The notes under the pieces: model-generated
Database searches by the model: none
Told to the model about the DNA's origin: nothing
The model's input: the letters and a program-made list of their open reading frames with translations, nothing else
Assembly (NCBI GenBank): GCA_024036415.1
Contig: JAMWET010005032.1
Span: forward strand, 482,501 to 546,500
DNA length: 64,000 bases
DNA from: Prochilodus magdalenae
Taxonomy: Eukaryota; Chordata; Actinopteri; Characiformes; Prochilodontidae
Reading direction: 5' to 3'
Made by a program: the position numbers and the translations under genes
Shown: in pieces, positions 30,401 to 52,396 of the stretch
Layout of the letters: each line of letters begins with the position of its first letter
Position numbering within the stretch: position 1 is the first letter of the stretch

Positions 30401-31019
30401 TTATTTAAATTTAAGTCATTTAACAAGATTTCAGCCAGTTTTGAGTCTAAGTAATTGGAACTAATATTCACGTTGCAGCATTCATGGAGGTGCTAAAGGA
30501 TTTATATAATGATATAGTGTATTACTGAAATCATGCTAAAACCCCACCAAGATTCTGAAAATGACTGCAGTAATAGATGCGAGTATTTGTCTTGTAGATG
30601 TAAATGCTTTTTCCTCTGGGTCTCTCTAGAATGGAGTGCAGGATGGCTGTGCTCGCTAAGAGTTTGCTGAGGTTCCTTGTTGACGTTTCATCAGAGTCAC
30701 TGGCTCCTGAGCTCAGGGACCAGCTCCTGACCAGAGCCTCACGCTGCCTGCTGCTGCTGGACCACTGCTCAAAGGGTAGATTGCTGGTAAGTCTCTAGAG
30801 CCAATAGATTTTAGGCATGAGGATGCCACACTGCTTGGTAGTAACCGTGATTTCTCAGCATTAGATGGTCCGGGACCACACAAACCCCTAATTCAGCCCC
30901 ACTTCTGTCTCTTACCGCAGGTGCTGCTGAAGGAAGTGGACAGTAGCTGCGTCTCGGACGATGTGCTGAAGTGCATAGAAAGCATTACAGCACAGCAGGT
31001 TAGAGCTGACGCCATGTGA
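27421..31019 (+). CDS. tti2: TELO2-interacting protein 2, 7 exons
   Basis: Subunit of the TTT complex (TELO2-TTI1-TTI2), the HSP90-linked co-chaperone that matures PIKK kinases (mTOR, ATM, ATR, DNA-PKcs, SMG1). Exons: 27421-28070, 28689-28875, 28989-29081, 29471-29655, 30256-30399, 30630-30786, 30921-31019. The total is 1515 nt, 504 aa; human TTI2 is about 508 aa. All phases close and introns are GT-AG; the donor after 30399 (AG|GTTATT) is weak. Recognisable family stretches are NVPAADLRQFNRAQVLYHA, DDVLRLILTHMEMEHKLALR, and RHLKRLERVIVGYLEV followed by DGPEEKARL. It is expected to be an all-helical repeat protein; no catalytic motif is seen. The start at 27421 gives MDLARIIRDL; there is no in-frame ATG between the preceding stop and the codon at 27412. 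It lies tail to tail with fusion gene B. Confidence 0.93.
29755..30225. repeat. ~460-bp direct repeat, copy 1 (tti2 intron 4)
   Basis: Nearly identical to 31505-31965 from TTTTTGTCTATTTT to GAGCTGGCAGT. Includes GGATGGACAATGACACCTGT and CCAAAATCCTGGATACAATC in both. Confidence 0.9.
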
Positions 31020-31230
31020 GCTTAGTGCTGTCTGAACTTTTGTTGGGCTGGACCCCTCTCAGTGTAAATGGATCCCATGGATTTCTGCAACTGCTGGATG
31101 CTGAAAGAACATTTCAGAAGACCCTGAACTGTCACCTTGTCTTTTATGCCATGATGTTAAGATATGATAAACATAAATAATATGTATTTACATATGTATA
31201 TATGTACCCACCTGCTGCCAATGTCCTGCT

Positions 31231-31245
31231 AATAAATTAAATAAA
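31231..31245 (+). promoter_or_regulatory. tti2: Poly(A) signals of tti2
   Basis: Two overlapping-spaced AATAAA hexamers (31231-31236 and 31240-31245) about 210 bp after the tti2 stop codon. Confidence 0.6.
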
Positions 31246-31504
31246 TTCTTTATTAATAGCTATTTGAAGTTATTCTGAAGATTAATTTGATTTTGAAGTC
31301 ATAATACTACATTGCTCATCATTAGTATTTTTTGCTTTCAGTTTTTTCGAAAATTCTGTTCGGAAATTTTCCATTTTCCCAATGCAGTGTTCAGCATGTA
31401 GCATTTTATTGGAAATACAATCCAAGTATTTAGACTCATCAGTCCGAAAGACGTGTATCCACATCTTAGATGTCCAGTTGTGGAATTTTAGGGTGTTGTT
31501 TTTT

Positions 31505-31965
31505 TTTTTTTTTGTCTATTTTTCCTAATTATTTCTTACCAAGGAGCTTTTAAACAGTTACACCTCTTTTCAGCCCTCCTTAGTGTCGCGTTGGTATACT
31601 CCCAGTGGAAGGATGGACAATGACACCTGTGGATGTTCTCCATCTCTCTCAAATATGAAGCTTTACATGCTGTTTGTCTGATGGGGACAGTGTTGGTGGG
31701 TCTACCAGCTGGTTGTTAGGAGCCCCAATGTCTCTGGAGCTTTTAGTCCATTTTTTGGGAGGTCCTGTTTTTACACTAGTTGAGATGCAACCATAAACAT
31801 CCGACTGCAATCGCATTTCAAACCACCTCCAAATGTGTTTTGGATCTGATCACTAAAAACTAAATTTGTGTTTCGGCCTGGACTACCAAAATCCTGGATA
31901 CAATCCGAATATACCAAAACTCAGATCTGAGCTGGCAGTCACGGCCATAAGGTTAGCTACCTTTG
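31505..31965. repeat. ~460-bp direct repeat, copy 2 (3' of tti2)
   Basis: Second copy of 29755-30225, same orientation, about 1.75 kb downstream. Probably an unclassified transposon or a local duplication. The rest of 31250-33258 shows no gene other than the decayed mak16-like 3' sequence discussed in the findings. Confidence 0.9.
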
Positions 31966-32984
31966 GAGGGCAGAAACAGAACACTGTTTTAATAGTGATA
32001 CGGCTATGAAAATGTAGTGGACGAATTTATTACTGGTGCGTTTGGAGGCTATTCAGTATGGCTGCTGATTCCATTTGGCACTGAAGAATGAACTTGTGCT
32101 TAATAGCCATCCAGCTTCAAAATTAAATTTTACAATACTGTATCTTTGACAGTCACTGAGATTAGAAATCTGGTTTGTGAAGGAGGCTGAAGGAAGTGTT
32201 TTACAGGAGCAAGTATTATAACAACCACTTTTAATCAGCTTAGCTAACATATGCAGACGTGCACAATCAAGACATCACACACACAGAGAAAGCTGTCCCT
32301 TCTGAAACAGCTACAGACACCCCGGAGCGAAGATCTCCTGGAGAAGAGGTTGAATTTGGACCGGTCATTTGGTGAGACATGAATTAGGCACTGTGCCTTT
32401 AGTCCGTTAGAAGCTGGAGACCACTGTAAGGGTGTTGTGGCTGTTCTGCTAGGCTTGTTTAAAAATGTCCTTCAAAATTTCATGACAGATACTCAGATCT
32501 GTTGGTATTAAAAAACAAAGAAAAGCAATTCTCCCACATCCTTTCATTCTACTATCACTGTTCTCAATATGTAACAACTTAGGCACTTTTGCTCTGATGA
32601 ATACTGCGAGGTGACCTAGAGAAACATTCCGAAGAAAAACTCACGACAGAAGCCAATCGGTTCCAAGACATGTTGATAAAATAGTAAAAAAAAAAATCTT
32701 AAATTAATTTTTTTTCACAATAACCTTTACCATAACGATCATATTGTAATCAGCTTCAGTAACCAACACATAAAACGGGCTCCAGTCTGATCCGGAACGG
32801 GTCAGTGTGGCTGCAGGGTTTCCACCAAAGCAGGAGCTCACTGGACTTCACCTCCTCAGTCGAGCGATTAAGGAGTGGAATAAAGTGCCCCCCTTCTTTG
32901 CTGGTATGAAACCCTGCAGCCATGCCGGCTCTTTCTGGACAAAACTAGACCACCCCCACCCCCCAACAGAGAGTTCTCCTATGC

Positions 32985-33258
32985 TTGTCAGCAGCACAGG
33001 TACATATAAAGCTGCTCATTCGGAAACAAGCACGAGCATCCCAGAGTAGAGACTTCCAGAACGACGTACAAACGTGTGTCGGGTGATGAAACCGAGGGAC
33101 CGAGAAGCAAAAAAAAGTCTGAAAGGCTGGAGGTTGCACAGAGCGGTGGCCGTTCTGGTTCAGTTCCCCTACTCCTTGCGGGTGGAGGGTGGCAGACTCT
33201 AGTCTCCTTCTTGTACCTGATCTCCACAGAACCTTATTTCTCCCTTTCTCAGGTCCTT
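32985..33258 (-). pseudogene. Frame-shifted MAK16 exon-10 and 3' UTR remnant after gene B
   Basis: On the minus strand, right after gene B's TAA, CCAGTAAAAGGACC aligns with mak16 CCGGTCAAAGGACC (TPVKGP). TGTGGAGATCAGGTACAAGA then GGAGACTAGAGTCTGCC aligns with mak16 TGTGGAGATAGAGTACGAGC, GGAGACAGAGCCTGCC ([13 protein letters not shown]). Similarity continues into the mak16 3' UTR: GTGGCCGTTCTG(G/C)TTCAGT near 33150 and 45095, and AGCAGCA(C/T)AGGTACA near 32990 and 44925. Confidence 0.75.
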
Positions 33259-38084
<4,826 letters not shown>

Positions 38085-38959
38085 GTTGCTGAAATGAAGA
38101 CGGTTGTTCTTCGTTTGTTGTCGGTTCCTCCACTTTTTCAGCCGTCCAACGGCGCACTGCTGACCCCCACCGGCAGCCCGGGCGGCCAGTCCTACAGACG
38201 ACAAGGGCTGTTCCACCGCTTCTTCAAAATTCCCTTTAATATTGTGCTCGAGTTGTAAATAAAAATTATTGATTTATTGATTAATTTATTTGAAATATTT
38301 ATTTTCCTTTTTTAATCAGAAAAAATATATATTCTGATTTTTTGTGTAATTAATCTGCCTTATGATTCCCATTGTATTTTTATCATTTATTTATTTTTTT
38401 ATCTTTTATTTATACAATTTATTTATATAGTTTTTTATATTTATACTAATTTCTCACTTTATTTCTGCATGTGTATTTATACAGTTATGTTGTTAATTGT
38501 GCAAAAACTTTATAATAATATTATAAAAGGTCTAAACACAAATATCGTCATTTTATTCACTATGAAAACACATACAGGTCTCATCTGAGTTTAAATATAA
38601 TACAGGTAATGCTGAACGACCAATAAAACTAGAGTCTATTTTGCCTCACAACACCCCCTGCTTGTATCCCTCCACCATGAATGAAAAAACAACAACAACG
38701 AAAACCCAAAACAAAACAGCATTTCATGCTGGTATGAACCGGTCTGATGCTGCTTTAGCTGGCTAACCCCCGCCGGGCCATGCTGGCTGACCCGCCCACC
38801 AGCATTCAAAACACAACCTAGCCTCTGTTCTGGAGAAACTTACTGAGTGGGAATTGTTATTGCTCACAGCAGTGGTGATCCAGACTTCTGATGCCCACAG
38901 GCTACATTAAGCTACCACATGACATGGTTATGAATATGGTTCTTTGGTAGATCAGGTAA

Positions 38960-39175
38960 GACTTCACATTTACAGCTCTTATAAAGAGTGACTTACAAGT
39001 GTATTCTTATTACAAGGAGGCCAATGCAGTGTTAGGAGTCTAGCCAATAGACTCTTATTGGTGTAGCACAGCATATTCACCCAGACCAGGAATCGAACCC
39101 CCTGTCGTCAAAATGGTGTGGTATCTCCACAGTGGGCAGTGGTGTTATCCACTGAGCCACACCAATCACCGTTGC
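38960..39175. mobile_element. SINE-like dispersed repeat
   Basis: Third copy of the 17765-18000 family, including GGAATCGAACCCCCTG and a closing GTTATCCACTGAGCCACACC. It is intergenic between genes A and B. Confidence 0.65.
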
Positions 39176-39754
39176 ATTTCCTGGCTAGACATATGCTGTT
39201 TTAGAGGCCAGCATGACCCTGTTGAGTTTAGCTTGAATGGTTGGATGTGAAGTGGTACGTCATCACAGTGGTGGTGATAGGAACCAGAGAGTTGTATGCA
39301 TCACGGTCGATGGTTACAACACTGCCTCATGGCTGATAGTGTTGGGGTGCATACACGGTGCTGAAAGGCAAAACCGGTACCCATATTCTCCACTACTTCA
39401 CTACCATTAAACAAACCTTACATGTAGGTTCACTGGGGGTTTTGGATATTACATAAAGTGACTACACTTGTGTTGTAAACATGGTGAACTCTGGTTCCCA
39501 TCACCACCACAGTATAGATGTTTACTGCTAATGGGAACCTAAATCTGTTGTTCGTGTCTCATAAGTGTCTTCCCAAAGTCTAATAGATCACGATTCTAAT
39601 CTGGGGTAATGCTTCCATTATGATTCCCCTGGACAACCACAAGGCTAACATCTCCTGCCCCGCACACAAAACAGAGTTTCAGAATCTTAGCTGACACTAA
39701 GCTAAAGCTAACTAGCATAAGTAAAAGCTAGCAAGCTAGCCTACTAACACTGTT

Positions 39755-40560
39755 CCTTCATCTCTTCATTCCTTCGTCCTTACACCAACACTGTTCCTTC
39801 ATCTCTTCATTCCTCCATTCATACACCAACACTGTTCTTTCATCTCTTCATTCCTTCGTCCTTACACCAACACTGTTCCTTCATCTCTTCATTCCTCCAT
39901 TCATACACCAACACTGTTCCTTCATCTCTTCATTCCTTCGTCCTTACACCAACACTGTTCCTTCATCTCTTCATTCCTTCGTCCTTACACCAACACTGTA
40001 CCTTCATCTCTTCATTCCTACATTGATACACCAACACTGTTCCTTCATCTGTTCATTCCTCCATTCATACACCAACACTGTTCCTTCATCTGTTCATTCC
40101 TCCATTCATACACCAACACTGTTCCTTCATCTGTTCATTCCTCCATTCATACACCAACACTGTTCCTTCATCTGTTCATTCCTCCATTCATACACCAACT
40201 GTTCCTTCCTCTGTACATTCCTCCATTTATACACCAACACTGTTCTTCATTCACTTGTTCTTTTATTCATCACCAATACTGTGCCTTCATCTCTTCGTTT
40301 CTTTGTCCATACACTAACTGTTCCTTCACCTGTTCATTCCTCCATTCACACACCAACACTGTTCCTTCATCTGTTCATTCCTCCATTCATACACCAACAC
40401 TGTTCCTTCACCTGTTCATTCCTCCATTCACACAACACGGTTCCTTCATTCGCTTATTCTTTTATTCATCAACTGTTCTTCATTTGTTCATTCCTCCATT
40501 CATACACCAACACTGTTCCTTTCTTCATTCGTTTTTTTTTTTTTATTCATCACCAACACT
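39755..40560. repeat. 41-bp minisatellite between genes A and B
   Basis: About 19 units of ACACCAACACTGTTCCTTCA, TCTGTTCATTCCTCCATTCAT and variants (CTTCGTCCTTAC). The long plus-strand open frame across it is a by-product of the repeat. The rest of 38217-40983 holds AT-rich sequence (38260-38580) and dispersed repeats. Confidence 0.93.
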
Positions 40561-40983
40561 GTCCTCCACGTGTATCAAACTACAAATGTTACACTGAAAT
40601 TTCTTTCTGTGATCATTTATGTACCGTTAAAATGATTTGGGCCTGCTGGAGACGTCCCATTCCACTGGGCATTTTATTCAAATATGTAAAACAAAACAAT
40701 TCATTATTCGCATTCCTACAAAAGCATTTCATAATCTTACCAAAACACACAAAGAACAACACAGATACAGAAAAGGCCATTCACGCTGAGAGAAAAAAGC
40801 ACAGGCGCAGAGCTCCTCGTAACAGAGTGCGCATGTGTATACGCGAAAACAAATTCAGTTTGGTCATAAACAGACGTACTGGAGAATCTGGTGAAAGACG
40901 GTCAGGATCTGCTGGTCACAAAATGACACTACTGTGGATGAGCTGCTGCTTCAGTCCCAAATCCTAATGGAGGTGTTCCAGAC

Positions 40984-43051
40984 TCACTCTGCTTGTACTT
41001 CCTCTGATTCATTTTGCTCCTCGCTGGAACCATCGTCCTCGTCCTCGTGAACCTTTCGGATGATCATATCCTGCAGAACATGGTCATTAAGAGCTTTTAG
41101 TACACAGTAACATATGTATACACCCACTGGCCACTTCATGAGGTACACACCCTAATGTTTACACCCATTGCCCATTGCATCAGCTCCACTGACCATATAG
41201 GATCAGTCTGCAGTTCTACAATACACTGTACTCCGTTCGTTTCTCTCTATACGTTATTACCCTGTTCTTTAATGGGGTGGATCATTCTCAGCACGGCAAT
41301 GACTCCGACGTGGCTCCATAGGCCTAGAATATGTCCATAGAGCTCCTAAGGTCAAACGGTAAGTTATTGTGCACCATTCTCTGCACTGCAGTGGCCCTGA
41401 TGTTGTGCTGGTGTGAGGAGAACAGACAGAGCAGTCTGTCACTGCTGGACTGAGAATAGTCCACCACCCAAAGCTATCCAGCCAACAGCGTCCTGTGGGC
41501 AGCACCCTGTGGATGATCAGCACTGCACTGTGTAGCAGCAGATGAGCTACTGTCTCTAACTGTACATCTACAAGGTGGACCAGCAAGGTAGGAGTGTCTA
41601 ATAGAGTGGACAGTGAGTGGACACAGTGTCTCAACACTGCAGCAGCACTGCTGTGTCTGATCCACTCACACCAGCACCACACACACTAACACACCACCAC
41701 CACGTCAGTGTCCCTGCAGTGCTGAGAATGATCCACCAGCCACATACTACCTGCTCTGTGGTGGTCCTGTGGGGGTCCTGACCGTTGAAAAACAGGCTGA
41801 AGGGGATGATGGACTACAGTCTGTAACTGTAGGAACTACAGAGTGCTCCAATATGGGAAATGGAGCTGATTAAATGGACAATGGGTGTATATACAAGAAG
41901 CTGTGGCCAGCAGGTGTATTAAGTACAATATGAAATATATCTAATGAAAGAAAAATATGAAAGCCAGTGTTAAAGGGCCCATCTCATGGACAACATACTT
42001 TATTAATTGGCTGTGTAGCCCATTATTTTTGTTGTATTATACTTGATTTATTTGGAATTCAACAATTAAATGCATGGCATCCATAACCTGGCCTCCCCCC
42101 CCAAAAATCAACATTCAGTTTATTGTTGAGCTGCAGTCGAAGGTTTGGAAAAAACAAATCTGCAGTCTTCAGTTTGTTGCCAATCATCTATGGGAACGCA
42201 GAATTACTGTTTGATGCAGTGTGTAAAAAACAAATTTCAAAATCAGCCCATATATGTAACCTGAGCTGCAATAGTCCATTACAAACTCATTGTTTTCACA
42301 GTCGCCTGTTCAATTGACAGCACTTTACACCTTTTCATATTAGAGTTACAGTTAGGATAGTTTTGAGTGCTGTACAATGCAGAGAAGCCAATCAGAACAG
42401 AGAGTCACTTATAATAACATAATCAGCCTTTAAAGACGCATTTCAATCCGAAGGGATGAAGAAAGCATGGGAAATATGGCCAAAGAAAAGTAACATATGG
42501 GCCCTTTAAAACAGATGTACACGTTTCAGGGCATATGAACACAGCAAAGGACACAACGATCAACAAACATGCAGGATAGACAGAACAGTAGCCTAAAGTG
42601 ACATGACCGTTAGTCATCACCTCGTCATCCAGCTCTTCATCCTCCTCTTCATCACCCTGCTTCTCCAGAGACAGAGCCCTGTCGAGGGCATGGAGGGGCG
42701 TTTCTACACACTGAAGACCCAACAGAACAAGAACAACCCCCCGGTCAGGATCATGAAAGGCTATGCCATGGAGAGAACAGGACAGGAGTAGTAGGAAGGA
42801 GGTAACTCGTATAGAGCACAGAAGCTGAAACTTACTGGGGTCTGTTTGGGTTTCCTCTTGTTCTGCTGCTGCTGCTCCTTCCTCTCCGCCAGGCTGGCCA
42901 GTGTGATCTGCCCGTGTTTGGAGTAAGCGGCCATCACTTTGGAGACCACTTCCTTCGGCATGTTCAGCAGCTCTGCGGTTTTGGCCACCGAGGCTCCTGT
43001 GCTTAAAGCTCCGACTATCTGACCCCTCTCAAACGCTGTGAGATGCTCCAT
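40984..43051 (-). CDS. Gene A: short Tc1-type HTH domain fused to a MAK16-derived tail
   Basis: Minus-strand three-exon model: 43051-42836, 42710-42621, 41070-40984; 393 nt, 130 aa, both introns phase 0. Exon 1 begins MEHLTAFERGQIVGALSTGA and carries one HTH (SVAKTAELLNMPKEVVSKVM). It shares about 29 of the first 49 residues with gene B, then ends in a Gln/Lys-rich stretch (EQQQQNKRKPKQTP), so the second HTH is missing. Exon 2 (CVETPLHALDRALSLEKQ plus an acidic run) matches MAK16 exon 8 in position, splice phase and the P-[IL]-H-A-[FL]-D-[KR]-A-L core. Exon 3 (DMIIRKVHEDEDDGSSEEQ) matches the start of MAK16 exon 10. It is entirely open, with good splice sites and an acidic C-terminus. An upstream ATG at 43087 would add 12 residues. 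Function is unknown; a small nuclear DNA-binding protein is inferred. Confidence 0.68.
41110..41930. mobile_element. Palindromic DNA transposon/MITE
   Basis: The left end reads TACACCCACTGGCCACTTCA. The right end is its approximate reverse complement (GTGGCCAGCAGGTGTATTAA). Internal halves repeat the GGATCATTCTCAGCAC block in opposite orientation. It is non-coding and sits in intron 2 of gene A, just upstream of its last exon. Confidence 0.75.
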
Positions 43052-43089
43052 GTTGATGAAAAACGCTCGTCTTCCTTCCTTTTCCACTT

Positions 43090-45113
43090 TTTCTCCTGTA
43101 GCCTAGCAGCACATTCTTCTTCTTCCTCCTCTGTGCGTTGGTGGAGCGCGAGCTACGTGTGCACATCGCCACCTACCGTCCTACCGCGGAACAGACAGCG
43201 TGAGCTCCAGTAAGCAAACATGGAGCTCACACGGTGATTATTTATTTTTATAAAGTGTGGCCACGAATTACCATACTGAAACCATGAGTTGTGTTTTTCA
43301 TAACCTGGCCTTATTAAATTCAGTTTGTGGCCTTTTATAGTAACCTGTGGCTTTGATATATTCATTTGTTCTTCATGGAGATGAATTTGTTGCATCAGTA
43401 TAGTGACTCATGGCTTCAATATCACCATTACTGATGTCATCGGCAACTAGTGGCCCCAATATAGTGATGAATTGTGTTGGCATTAATTTGTTGCTTCAAA
43501 ATAGTAACTTGTGGCCTTAAAATAATGACTAGTGGCAGATACATGGAAAAGATAATGACAAGTGAATCATGTAAGCAATATGAGCAATAATACTCATTGC
43601 ACTGCATGCCTCAACAGTCCCTTCAAACCCATTATAACCCCTCACCCATGTACCCTTATATGACTAAACAAGCCATCATATCTTTATGAAGGAAATAACA
43701 ATGTGCTTGGAAAAAAATTCCCAAAATCTACTCAGGTTTGCTGTGATTATTTTTGGTTCAATCTTTTAGTGACCAATAATGAATAATTTTGAACATTTTT
43801 TTAAACTGGATTTTCTCTCATCACACTCTATGCTCTTGCCATTTTTTAAAAACTATTTTTTCCATTTACTGCTCATACATCACATATGTACTTGTTAAAA
43901 GAACTGATATTTAAAATAAATAAATAAATTAAACCATGTTTTCCTCTGTTGTACATGGTCCATTTTCTCTGGCAGCCCACCGAGAGGGCAGAAGTTTGAA
44001 CATGTTTGATTTTTCCATATCAGAAATAATGGCAGCTATGCAGTAAAATGTGCAGAAGTCAGTTCACTGTTCATTAAACTCATTAAATCATTACACTTCT
44101 GTTGGTTCTTGGTGTTACCTGGTCACCCCTCGTGGTATTTTATGATTCCTTGATTGGCTGATCTCACAGTGTAGATGACTTTAATGGTTTAACAGTCGTT
44201 TGACTGATTCCCGATGGCTCGGGTGGCTGTCTAATGGGATCTAAAGGTGTCCTATATGAAACTAGTGGTCTCTAATGGTAACCATTATGCAAATTCCCAC
44301 TAGAAAACAGGAAAAGGTATTATCCTACAGGTTCTCATGATCCATTTCAGAAAGGTTTGACCAGGGGCCCTTTAAATACTCACATTATCTGTATAATCCA
44401 AATTATAATTCCAAAACAATAAAAGTATCAAAGCTGTAGTACCTTCCTCATGGGGAGCTATGTATCTACAGAGGCTAGTACCCAACAAGCTGTCCCTCCA
44501 ATACATGATTCACCAATTTAGTGATGATTAGCTGGAGCAGGTGTGGCAAGTTGTGGTTGGAGCTAGACTTTGCATGACCGTAGTTCTCTAGGATGAGGGC
44601 TGCAGACCACAGACGTAGTTGTACTTTAGGAAAATTTTTCATGGTGACGTAAACGTGATTTGAAGAAGTTCAAGTTTGTTTATATTTTAAAAACTCCCAC
44701 ATCCTCAGTTTACACAACATTACTGTATTCTCTCCTAATTAAATGTCAACATTCGTGAAGAAACAAGGATTTGCAACCACAATATGAAGGAACCAGAAGT
44801 TAACACATCCTGGGTTATCAAGAACAACAAACCATTAGAGTCTTTTGTGGGAAGCTGGAGTTACCGTGTCACAGCTGTCATTGTTACAACAGCATCACTG
44901 ATAATAGGACTATGCTTAGCAGCAGCATAGGTACAGAGACAACTGTGCAATCTGGAACCACCACAGGCATCCCTGACTGGAGATCTCCTGCCTAAACAGG
45001 CTGTACGAGCACATGGACTTGAGCTGGTTGTTAGCGAACATGACAGGTTCACCCAAAGTCTGTGAGGAGCAGAAGGTCACAGTGTTGGTTCTGTGGCCGT
45101 TCTGCTTCAGTCT
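43090..45113. other. Intergenic region gene A-mak16
   Basis: No coding sequence recognised. About 44925-45113 is mak16 3' UTR on the minus strand, as shown by its similarity to the sequence after gene B (32985-33258). No poly(A) signal could be assigned with confidence. Confidence 0.5.
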
Positions 45114-49618
<4,505 letters not shown>

Positions 49619-49739
49619 TCTGTTTCCCTCTTCGAGACGCCGGTAAAACCTGAACTTTTAAGCCGGTTAAATCCAGCAAAATAAACCGCTAAATAAATAA
49701 AATAAACCTACAACTCTGAACTCCGAACTCAAAACCTAA

Positions 49740-49850
49740 ACCGGGAGCTGCCACATGTGCGCGTGAGCTTCAGGACGCGACCATGTTGGAGAGAGAGTTC
49801 CGCTAGCGTGAGTTATCGCGAGATTTCCCGGGAGGCTTTGCCCGTGAGCT
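49740..49850 (-). promoter_or_regulatory. mak16: CpG-rich mak16 promoter region
   Basis: Just upstream of the mak16 start (in its orientation) the sequence becomes GC- and CpG-rich and includes TATCGCGAGATTTCCCGGGA. This resembles the TCTCGCGAGA element common in vertebrate housekeeping promoters. No TATA box is seen. It is supported by position and composition only. Confidence 0.4.
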
Positions 49851-50529
49851 GCAGTGTGGTTTTGAAGTTTTCCAGATTATTCTTTTTCTTTATGTTTCAA
49901 GTATCCGAATGTGCATTACAGTGTCTTGGCATTACGACAGTAGAGTATTAAATTCTTACTGGATTAATATAACGTGAATATCAATATAGATATTAAACTT
50001 TGTTTTGAAGAGCTATACATGGGCAGCCTTCTAAACGGGTTCATCCCAATCGCACTCCTAATAATACCAGCTGGTTTCTGAGTATATCAGACCAGATAAG
50101 ATATGATTTGCATCGTGCAGAATATACAGTAAACGGATGCAGAGAAAGAGTGCAAGTTATACAAAATACGAAATTACATAAAAATAAATAAATCTTTGTA
50201 TTGTTAGGCAAAAATAAAAAATAAATACAGTATGAAACCATACAAATGTTAAAATTTTTAATGTCACAGATATATATTGCACAATTACTGAAAGACATTG
50301 CACAGATATTGTATTGATATTGCACATCTTTATCTTCTTATACCAGTTAGTTAAATATTGATGATCTTGGCAGTCACCTTATACTGATGGTATAGTCAGT
50401 CAGTACAAGATGCATACAGGTGATATACAGGTGACGTGGTACAGCAGCAAATATTGCACAATTGTTAAGTCACATTTACTATAGTACAGCATATAATAAA
50501 TTATAGACTTGCGTTTTTAAGCTTTTCTT

Positions 50530-51030
50530 AGAAAAAACAATAAACATTTCTAGGTCTAATAAATCTTTTTTTTAAACAACTGATATAATCAGCTCAATGA
50601 ACTCCAGTCCAGTCAGACGGTTGATGCGTCTTGCGTAACAATGAGGCCGCGCATTTCACAGAGAGCTGTGAACAACCAATCATCACAGTAATGAACTGGA
50701 AAGATCATTGGGAGAATGACGCAGCGTTGAGGAGACGTTACCTCGTACAGCAGTGATCTACATGAGGGTGAGCGGACTCATCATGACAACATACCACAGC
50801 CTTTAATGTCACTACCATCTGTGTTGTGTTCACAGCTGGTTTATTACAACACAGAGCCCTAAATTACCGAAAATACCTCAAAAGCGAGCACGTTTTTAAT
50901 CATATTATGAGAGATGCATTCTGGGATTGGGAAAGGCGGGATCCTCCAACGTATGTGGGTGTGCAGCGCCATCTGGTGGCAGCCATAAAGGGGCTTTAAA
51001 GATTCTGAAGCGATGCTGGACATGCTCATA
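50530..51030. repeat. ~0.5-kb tandem repeat, copy 1, with CTCF-like motif
   Basis: Matches 52397-52900 at roughly 95% by eye (GACGGTTGATGCGTCTTGCG, GAATGACGCAGCGTTGAGGA, CAGCGCCATCTGGTGGCAG). It ends at the CT-rich array starting 51041. Confidence 0.92.
50964..50982. promoter_or_regulatory. CTCF-like motif 1
   Basis: CAGCGCCATCTGGTGGCAG fits the vertebrate CTCF core (AGCGCCMYCTRGTGGC in this orientation). Occupancy cannot be judged from sequence. Confidence 0.55.
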
Positions 51031-51040
51031 CACGCTGTCT

Positions 51041-51537
<497 letters not shown>

Positions 51538-52396
51538 GTATAATATATATATAGACAGGTAGATGAATAGACACATACACAGAGATATGCATGTATAATA
51601 CACACACATTAATATAGCTAAAAAATGAAATGTAATTACAATATAGACACTAAATTTACATATACAATATAGAAATATGTAAAATTTACAGTAGAAAATC
51701 AGAAACATGCCTCTTTAACAAAATCTTTAACATCCTCTCTATCCTTTCCATCTTCTACAGCATATACTGTGCATTTTCTTAATTTATATACATACATATA
51801 TTTTTCTTCTCTCTAGTCTTTTCTTTCTTATTTAGTATTTATATTGTATTTGTTTAATATATATAAAAGTCAGTCTGCTTTGATATCATCATGACCACCC
51901 ATGATGCAGGATATACTAACCAGGTAGTAAGTAGTTGTAATAATTATCATAATTATTTTCTCTCTGTAAATTATTGTTTACTGTCTTTAGGCTTATGTGT
52001 TGCCATGGTAATTGTATATGTTTGCAGAAAATAAAAAAGCATCCCCATTCAGTTTTCTCACTCTCCTGCCCAAATGTAGTTTAAATCTGGTTAGCAAAAA
52101 TGTGTTGCTTTGTTACCCAATATACGTGCACCAGGACACGGAAAGGGAGGAGCTTCTCCTGGAGGGAAAATTCTGGAGATAAAAATGCTCGGTAAAAATA
52201 CAGTTTAATACGTTTCATTTTTTCTCTAATTTTGCCAATCTATACACACACGCACGTTTTAGTCTGATCTCTTTATATATTCCTCTTTAGGGAATCCAAC
52301 AGGCTGGAATGTTTATGATTCTATCTAGAACTAAAGAACCCAAACAAACACAACTTACTTTAAAGAACACACATAAACATCAGAGACTTGTGTTTT

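Noticed and set aside
40023..40967. 314-codon plus-strand frame
   Set aside because: Runs through the 41-bp minisatellite and on into the 3' flank of gene A; no family resemblance.
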